DNA from: Terfezia claveryi
Lineage: Eukaryota > Ascomycota > Pezizomycetes > Pezizales > Pezizaceae
Direction of reading: 5' to 3'
Length of the DNA: 17,032 nucleotides
NCBI GenBank assembly: GCA_015179025.1
Contig: WHUX01000617.1
Span: forward strand, 1-17,032
Shown: positions 9,030 to 15,382 of the stretch, in pieces
Position numbering within the stretch: position 1 is the first letter of the stretch
Layout: every line of letters begins with the position of its first letter
Position numbers and translations under genes: made by a program
Notes under the pieces: generated by a model
The model's database searches: none
Told to the model about the DNA's origin: nothing
The model's input: the letters and a program-made list of their open reading frames with translations, nothing else

Positions 9030-11773
9030 TTAGTTGGTTCTGCAAAGGACTTCGATGTTAAGGGTAGAGGGCAAGACTAGTCTCCATTGTCCTTGTCGGT
9101 TCTTGACATACAAAAATCCGTCTTTTCTTCTATGATCCTTACGATTCACAAAGGTATCATAATAGTTCTTCCAGATAGGACATACTCTCATGCATGATTG
9201 ATATGCAGCTTTCATACCTGTTCCTTGGTCAAGCCAGTGTGTGATGAAGTAGTCCTTGTCGTCTACCCATCCGTCGCTGATGTGTTTCTCTTTAATGAGC
9301 TTGTTGAGGGTCGGTTCGATCCTTGTGTTGAAGTCATTGATGGTGGGTTTCTTCTCCTTGCATGTAGAAGCATTATGTGATGAGAACTTACAGAAATCTC
9401 AACGCTGTCTGAAGGTCTTGGTGTCTTGAATAAAAGAGGGTAGATCTTCGTCAATGGCTACTCGCTTTTTAGAACGAGTGGTGACAGCGGCGGTGTTGAT
9501 TGGAATCGCATTACTGCTGCTAGCGGTTGCAGCTGGTTGTTGAGGTGCATTCCATGGTTGTTGTGGGGCAACAGGAGTATTCATGATCTCCTGTTCCATT
9601 TGTCGGTTGCTCATCTGTTCGGTAGGGTTACTGAACTGAATGCTGGGTTGGAGAGTGGGTTGTGTCGGCTTGTTGGCAATCCATCTTTTTGCCCATTCTC
9701 CGATTTCCTGGATAGCTTCTTCGCGGCTGAGAGCTGGTGGAGGTGGATAAGCTGGCGTTTGTTGTACTGGTGCTAGTTCCTTTTGAGGCTCATTTGCAGC
9801 TAGAATATGCGCAATACAAGTCGTAAGGAATTCCTTCTCCTTCTTAAGAACTGAGGCTGTCAGGTCACAGTTCAAACTGCCATGTCCGTGGTGGTTGCAG
9901 ATTGCACATGTTTCGACGGTGAATATGCGGTTGTTCATGGCGTGGGAGCTGCCATGAACTGGACAGTAAAAATCACAGCAAAAGGACCAGTGCATCCTTT
10001 TGTGTTGTTGCCAATTGCTATGAGCCAGGTCGATAGCAATTTCTTTCGCTTCTTCAGGAGCGAGGGTATTTTGTTGTTCGTTTTCAGAAGATGGAGGCCT
10101 ATATCTTAGTCCAAGAACTATTAAGGGTTTGTTCTTGTTTATATTGGGTACATGATCATACCCGCTGAAAACTTCTTCTGTTATGGTGGATAGAGTCTCA
10201 TCGTCTGAGGACTCTTCTTCCTTCATCATATCATATTCGCTTTCTTCATCCTGGATGCCTTCGAAGTATGGACAAAAGATATAGTGTCCAAGTTCTTCGG
10301 CTCTTCCACGACACTTGTTGAAGTCGCAGTCGACATGCTTGAAATTGATAGCTCCGCGAGAAACCATATTGTTCTGAGTAGAGGTTTCTGGTGAGTGGAA
10401 AGTTCTTAAAGCGTTGGTAGAGATGTTGCGGTTGTAGGTATGGTTAGGAGGATCGATGCTGTTGGAAATATAATCGTCCTCAGTGGTAGGAGTGTCCAAG
10501 TATTTATGCTTTCTTGATAGAGCGTCTGCTATCAAATTTTCCTTTCCTGCAGTATGCTGTATGTCTGTATCAAATTCCATTAGGTAATCTTGCCATCGCC
10601 TCAATTTTTGACTTGCAGGTGTTTGAGTATGGAAGGTTACTAATGGTTTGTGGTCGGTAAGGATAGTGAACTTGTGACCTCTTAATTGTGCTTCAAAAAA
10701 TTTTAATGAGTCAATAATCGCTAATAATTCCTTTTGAAAGGTAGGATAATTGAGTTGTGCTGGATTCAATTTTCTAGAGTGGAAGAATGATGGTCTGATG
10801 TACGTCAACGGTCCTTGACCTATCCAAGATCCTAGTCCTACATCACTAGCATCAAAGACTAAATATTTGGGTTCAGTAGATTCATTATTCCAGGGTTTTA
10901 AAATGTGTGGGGAATTCACGAGTTCCTTGAGTTTTTCAAAAGCTGCGTTATGAGTATCTGTCCATTCCCATTTCTTTGTTTCTCCTTGCAGTTCTGACAG
11001 GGTGCTTGCATACGATGCCAAGTCAGGAATAAATCTGCTGAGATAATTAACGATTCTAAGGAATCCTCTAAGATCCTTTTTTCTTGTAGGAGTTGGAAAT
11101 GTTAATATAGTAGTCCTCTTCTTTGGGTCTACATGTAATCCATCTGATGTCAAAACGTGTCCTAAGATTTCCAATCTTGGAGTAAAGAACTGGCATTTGC
11201 TTTCTTTGAGATAAAATTTCTCATCCTGTAGACGTTGAAGTACTTTCTTCAATAATTCTACATGTTCTTCATACGTTTTAGAGAATATAATAATATCATC
11301 AATATAGATGATTAAATTTTTATAGACCATGTTCTTAAAAATTTCATGCATAACGCGAACCATGGTAGCAGGTACGTTACGATCCCCTTGTTGCATAACT
11401 CTACTTCTGAAATATCCCATATGACATAAAAAGGTAGAGTGTTGCTCAGATTCTTCATCGTTCCTGATATTAAAAAATCCGTCGGGTAAGTCGACCTTAG
11501 TCCAAATGGGATTCTGCGCTACTAGTTCAATTGCTTCATTAATATCTGGCAATGGGGTGTGGTCCGGTTCGACGGCTAAATTGCGGTCTCGACAGTCATT
11601 GACATGTCTGGCTTCTTCCGGTTTATCTCATTTAGGGATAGTGAACATGACTACAGCATTTGTGTCATTTTCTACTCTATATATGCGACCTGATGCTTCC
11701 TCTTCGACTAATTTATCATGGATTTGTTGTCTAAATCGATGTCCTGAGGGTCGCCATTTTGGTATCCAAGTGG
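9030..11773 (-). pseudogene. pol: Element C reverse transcriptase, RNase H and Cys/His-rich spacer
   Basis: One frame spans the region with two stops: TGA at 11628-11630 (in IPK-stop-DKPEEARHV, where Arg is expected) and TGA at 9399-9401. RT keeps the motif A Asp (KVDLPDGFF), a motif B of the form MQQGDRN and YIDDIII as motif C. RNase H has all four acidic residues (FDASD, KELLAII, TDHKPL, ADALSR). After RNase H comes a spacer of more than 350 residues instead of a short linker. It contains a Cys/His cluster and a canonical CCHC knuckle (9867-10337), then Pro/Gln-rich sequence. Past the 9399 stop the same frame continues with another CX4HX4C-like stretch and the KDGFLYVKN block that normally precedes the integrase finger. 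The N-terminus of RT is cut off by element D. Confidence 0.9.
9867..10337 (-). other. Cys/His-rich module between RNase H and integrase of element C
   Basis: The first cluster is HVDCDFNKC followed by H and C about 13 residues on. The second has HKRMHWSFCCDFYCPVH and ends in CAICNHHGHGSLNC (9867-9908), an exact CX2CX4HX4C knuckle. An acidic stretch separates them. Knuckles of this form usually sit in gag and bind RNA. Here the module lies in pol, downstream of RNase H. It may have been captured from a gag-like sequence or may be a family trait. Confidence 0.8.
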
Positions 11774-12417
11774 TGTGATGGAGAATAAGGAAGAGTAGGG
11801 AAAAGTTTGATTTTTTGAAGTTTTTTTTAGTTTTTTTTATTATTATTTTATTTTTATTATTTACTTATGGGTTTTCGTTTATCAAGTGATTTAGTTAGTT
11901 AAATGAATGGCATTGTTTTTGGTGATTTGCTTGTTTACGCTGACACCCGAACAGACTTGTTCGAGTGTCAAATTAAAGAGGTTGATATGCTAGAAAAGCA
12001 AGAGATTTGACAGTCGAACAGAGTTGTTCGGGTGTCGAATAAGCAGAAGATTTGACAGTCGAACAGAGTTGTTCGGGTGTCGAATAAGGGAAAGGTGAAG
12101 AAATGACAGTCGAACAAGCTTGTCCGGGTGTCAAGAGAGATGGGTGTCAGTATGACGGTTAGTTCGAGGCAGAATTACGCAAAAGTTAGTCTTGCTGGTT
12201 GATAATGATGTTATTGTGACGGAAAGCAGAAGAATACGGTCGTTATGGTATTTTTATGGAAGAACTCGAGGGAGGCGAGAAGAACAGCGATTTTGTGATG
12301 TACAATTCTACTTTTGTGATCTCTCTATCTTTTCTTCTTTTCTAAGTTAGCAATACTATTGAAGCTCTCACCCGGTCCTTCTGTGCATATTCTTCCGTTA
12401 GGAACGAAGTGCCTTCA
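11774..12417 (+). repeat. Element D 5' LTR (right edge uncertain)
   Basis: The start TGTGATGG at 11774 is exact, because the RT frame of C is lost there. The right edge is a guess. One option is the CA at 12416-12417, followed by TTAT and then TGGTCCC at 12422, a layout typical of LTR end plus primer-binding site, though I cannot match that site to a tRNA. Another option is TACA at 12304. The LTR holds a T-rich run (11809-11870) and four copies of a 30-bp hairpin (11941-12133). I saw no convincing TATA box. Confidence 0.6.
11941..12133 (+). repeat. Four 30-bp hairpins in the LTR of element D
   Basis: Copies lie at 11941-11970, 12008-12037, 12053-12082 and 12104-12133. Each has 13-base arms around a 4-base loop. 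The first has arms TGACACCCGAACA and TGTTCGAGTGTCA. The second and third are identical to each other, 45 bases apart with matching flanks. Read in the sense direction of each element, the first copy differs from the copies in the LTR of B at only two of 30 positions. Confidence 0.95.
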
Positions 12418-12511
12418 TTATTGGTCCCTTCGACCGGAGAGTTTATCACTAAATTGTTATCACCAAAAGGAAGAAAAAACAAGACGGGGAGTCCCAAAAA
12501 ACGAAGCAGAA
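12418..12511 (+). other. Leader between LTR and gag of element D
   Basis: This short tract should hold the primer-binding site and the 5' end of the gag message. TGGTCCCTTCGACCGG starts at 12422 and could be the primer-binding site, but I cannot name the tRNA. The gag frame is open through the region without an ATG before 12512. Confidence 0.4.
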
Positions 12512-14566
12512 ATGTATGAGGTCATAGGAATGGTTAGCGGGAAGCTAATCAAAATGTCGTGGGAGAAATGGGTGTGGATGACGATAGTATGGATGCTAAT
12601 GGAAATGTACAAAGACCTGAAGAGGATCTGGAACTTGGAAAGAAGAGAGGAATCAAGAAGGAAGAACGAAGAACAAGAAAAAGGATCAAAGCGATCCTCG
12701 AAGACGACAGAAAGAAGCGAATTTTCAGAATTAAACGACATAGTATCTAAGCTTAAGAGGCAAGTAAGAAATAGAAGGAGAGCAGAACGACTGACAAGGA
12801 GAATTCCTATACAAGTGTACAGTTCTCAATCCATAACCTATCCTTGCAGCGAAAAGCTAGAAAAGGTTTTGACCAAAATTGACTCATTCCTGGACAAAAT
12901 GTCTCCTGAAGAAGAGGGAACCTATCATCAAGAGCCTGGAGAAAGCTCAAAAGCGGCAGGGAAGCGAAAGGCGAGAGAAGGGAGAAATAGTCCTGCGGTG
13001 CCTCGTGAAGTTCAAATTGCAACCTTGGGCCCAGTGGCTTTTTATCCTTTACCTGGTCAACAGGGAGCACCTTATTTCGACGGAACAGATGCCTCTGATT
13101 TCCTTGCCAAATGGGATAATCTAACAGTTGAGTGGACAGAGGAGCAGAAGATAAAGAGAATTGTCCAATACTGTGAGAAATCAATTGGAAAATATCTCAA
13201 GACAATTAGGTCGTACAAGGAGAACGATTGGGATGAATTCAAGAAGCAACTGTTGAAGGATTTCAGGGCCAGCGACTCAGAGTTGAAAAGGATCACGGTA
13301 AAGGACTTGCGAAGGATAGTATCGGAAATGAGAAAGAAGGAAAATCCAAGTCCTGGCGACTACCGTTCGTTCATCATCGAATACAGTGAACGATCAGAAA
13401 TGTTATTGGAGAAAAGAAGGTTGGATGAGTGGACTAGGATTACATTATTCTTGCGGGCCTTCAAAATTCGTGCAGGAGATAAGATTTGCAAGAAGTGTGA
13501 GATCGATCTAGAGAATCCTGACACACTCATAGATAAGTGGGAGGACGTCAAGCAGACCGCGTTGGAATGGTCAGAGGATGAAGGGTCGCAGATGACAAGG
13601 TTCTTTAGGGAAGAAGAAGATGAGACAGAATATGAAGAAGCGGTACCTCAAGTCAAGATACTTAAGAACGAAAGTAAGCACAAGGAGACGAAGAAGGAAA
13701 CCTCAAAGAAGCAGGAAAAGGTGGACCCAATGGATGAAATAGTAAACCAGCTTAAGGACTTGAAATTACAGCACCTAGAAGCACAGCGAGCAGCGAGGGA
13801 GGAAGCTATTAAAAGAGATCTTGAACTGGCGGAGTTGAAGAAGCTGGCAACGGCGGCTCCCAAGCAGCAACAGCTATATAATCCCAACCAATTTGGAAGA
13901 CGGGATTATCCTTCTAATGCCACGAACCAGGGTGCGAATCAAGGCGGAGCGAGGTTCCAAGGGTGTTTTTGGTGTGGGGGAGCGCACAGAAGGGATGACT
14001 GCAAGGGATTTAAGAAAGCGTTGGAAGGTGGGGATATACATTTCCGAGGGACGTCCTTGTTTCTAGGTCCACAAGATACCGAAGGAACAATTAGGGTGCC
14101 GTATCCAACAACAAATGAGGAAGGAAAGGTTACTGAGTGGCAAGAAGAGTGGGTGCGAAAGGCGTTGAAGACAAAAGAATCGAAAATCGATACCATTAAG
14201 TCTTCGTCAAGCGCAGTCACTCTAGAAGAGCCTTTGCCAGACGCGAATACGGTACGTGGAGAAAAGGAGGGATATGTTTGTGGACGAATGCATGGGAAAC
14301 CGATGATGCTTAGACCGGCCATGACTCAGTGCAATGCTCGAGGGGTTGAAGAGGGTATTTCAAAAGAAACTAAGGAAAAGATGAAGTTCTGGCAACCTCA
14401 TGAAATTAAGCCGCCCCAAAAGCAAGATGCTCCACAACAAAGGAAACCAAAAGTGCAAGACCCTTCTCTTGAAGACGAACTGATGCAGGACATTGAGGAC
14501 CTTGAGGAGGAGGAAGCCAAGCCAACGAAGGAAAAGGAAAAGGAAAGGGAAAGGGGAAGGGGATGA
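12512..14566 (+). CDS. gag: Element D Gag (nucleocapsid-type, 684 residues)
   Basis: Gag would form the particle that packages the element's RNA. I take the ATG at 12512; the frame is open further upstream but only with non-ATG codons. The N-terminal 80 residues are very basic. From residue about 178 a capsid-like region starts (YPLPGQQGAPYFDGTDASDF), with Trp/Arg/Leu-rich helices. A Lys/Glu-rich coiled coil covers about 407-455. A zinc knuckle, CFWCGGAHRRDDC, lies at 485-497; its spacing is CX2CX3HX4C, one residue short of the canonical form. The C-terminus is acidic, then a purine-run repeat codes for KEKEKERERGRG. The stop overlaps the start of the protease ORF as ATGA. From memory it resembles fungal gag proteins with a DUF4100-like region; a domain search would test this. 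Confidence 0.8.
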   Translation: MYEVIGMVSGKLIKMSWEKWVWMTIVWMLMEMYKDLKRIWNLERREESRRKNEEQEKGSKRSSKTTERSEFSELNDIVSKLKRQVRNRRRAERLTRRIPIQVYSSQSITYPCSEKLEKVLTKIDSFLDKMSPEEEGTYHQEPGESSKAAGKRKAREGRNSPAVPREVQIATLGPVAFYPLPGQQGAPYFDGTDASDFLAKWDNLTVEWTEEQKIKRIVQYCEKSIGKYLKTIRSYKENDWDEFKKQLLKDFRASDSELKRITVKDLRRIVSEMRKKENPSPGDYRSFIIEYSERSEMLLEKRRLDEWTRITLFLRAFKIRAGDKICKKCEIDLENPDTLIDKWEDVKQTALEWSEDEGSQMTRFFREEEDETEYEEAVPQVKILKNESKHKETKKETSKKQEKVDPMDEIVNQLKDLKLQHLEAQRAAREEAIKRDLELAELKKLATAAPKQQQLYNPNQFGRRDYPSNATNQGANQGGARFQGCFWCGGAHRRDDCKGFKKALEGGDIHFRGTSLFLGPQDTEGTIRVPYPTTNEEGKVTEWQEEWVRKALKTKESKIDTIKSSSSAVTLEEPLPDANTVRGEKEGYVCGRMHGKPMMLRPAMTQCNARGVEEGISKETKEKMKFWQPHEIKPPQKQDAPQQRKPKVQDPSLEDELMQDIEDLEEEEAKPTKEKEKERERGRG

Positions 14567-15318
14567 AGAAGGCGAGTGAGAAGAAAGCAGAGGAGGAGGA
14601 TGAAGTTAGGAATCTCCCTGTTTGGATGAAAATGCGGGAGAACCTTGATCTCGACCAAATTGCACACAAATTAATGAGTGGAGTTGGACTTAACGTCGAA
14701 GAAATTTTGGCTGCAGCGGGGCCAGAATTAGTCCAACGGTGTACAGGGATTAAGAGAGTGCCCAAAATAAATGAGATCCAGCAACGCATAGAGCGAAAGG
14801 TCGACTCGGTCGTTTCACGCATATACAAACGTGAAGCGGATAGAGAACTCTATGCGGCGGCATGCCCAACTTGCATTGCTGTGATCAATGACAGAGACGA
14901 GGATCCAATGGAAATGCTCATTGACGGAGGATCGGAGTTAAACCTAATGCAACAGGATGTTGTCCGAAAATACAACATTCCTATTGATGTTAAGGTAAAA
15001 TGGTCTGTGGGAGGAGCCACCGGCCATCACACTTGGGTGCTCGGTGTTTGCCATCGGGTTAACATCGTTATTGGGGGAGTAGTTACTTGTGGTCGCTTTT
15101 TTGTGATGGAAGATCTCACCCGAGAAGTCATTCTTGGCAGACCTTGGGTAAGATCGGTCCGAATGCAGGAAGACAATCGGGAAGACGGTAATTGTTATAT
15201 TACTGTCACGGGTATCAACGGGGATGAGGTTATGTTTTGCGCTGTTCCTTCTGATCATGGAAGAAACCGCGATGAAGCAAAATTCTTGTCGATAATGGGA
15301 AACGAGGATCGTCAATGA
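14563..15318 (+). CDS. pro: Element D aspartic protease ORF (251 residues)
   Basis: Retropepsin-like protease that would cleave the Gag and Pol precursors. The active-site loop is LIDGGSELNLM with Asp at residue 121; the usual D-S/T-G reads D-G-G here. The second conserved motif is VILGRPWV at about 189-196. The N-terminal 100 residues are charged and hold a helical stretch; they may belong to the end of Gag. The start ATG overlaps the gag stop by four bases (ATGA) and the frame is -1 relative to gag. The frame is also open upstream to 14506, so a frameshift within the overlap is an alternative to restart of translation. The ORF ends in TGA without any RT fused to it. Confidence 0.85.
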   Translation: MKKASEKKAEEEDEVRNLPVWMKMRENLDLDQIAHKLMSGVGLNVEEILAAAGPELVQRCTGIKRVPKINEIQQRIERKVDSVVSRIYKREADRELYAAACPTCIAVINDRDEDPMEMLIDGGSELNLMQQDVVRKYNIPIDVKVKWSVGGATGHHTWVLGVCHRVNIVIGGVVTCGRFFVMEDLTREVILGRPWVRSVRMQEDNREDGNCYITVTGINGDEVMFCAVPSDHGRNRDEAKFLSIMGNEDRQ

Positions 15319-15382
15319 GTGCCCCGGCTATCATTGACTCCTCGTAAGACCGGGAAAGACGGGTGAGTATTCAGGTAAGTAT

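Larger units (their letters stand above)
6881..11773 (-). mobile_element. Element C: Ty3/Gypsy chromovirus, 3' LTR to N-terminal RT
   Basis: On the minus strand it gives RT, RNase H, a long Cys/His-rich spacer, integrase, chromodomain, polypurine tract and a full LTR. It is inserted in the gag of B; ATTGG (6876-6880) is the likely left copy of its target duplication. It is interrupted at 11773|11774 by element D before the N-terminus of RT is complete. Four stops and a deletion of the integrase HH motif show that it is dead. Its RT and RNase H are of a different lineage from A and B. Confidence 0.93.

Noticed and set aside
9882..10109. Plus-strand ORF opposite the Cys/His-rich module of C
   Set aside because: The minus-strand frame has a clear CCHC knuckle and is continuous with RT and RNase H. 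The plus-strand peptide shows no motif.
11809..11870. T-rich run as a poly(A) tail of a non-LTR element in reverse
   Set aside because: It lies 35 bases inside the LTR start of D with no coding sequence of a LINE nearby. It is simple T-rich LTR sequence.
12422..12437. TGGTCCCTTCGACCGG as a tRNA primer-binding site
   Set aside because: It starts with TGG at a plausible place, but I could not match its complement to a known tRNA 3' end. Kept only as a possibility in the LTR note.
12359..12511. Upstream extension of D gag starting at a TTG codon
   Set aside because: TTG is an unlikely start in a fungus and the stretch overlaps the LTR or leader. I use the ATG at 12512.
12460..12741. Minus-strand ORFs opposite D gag and protease (also 12807-13184, 13939-14322 and 14406-14828)
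   Set aside because: They mirror Lys/Glu-rich gag codons, giving Ser/Phe/Leu-rich peptides with no motif. They are shadows of the real frame.
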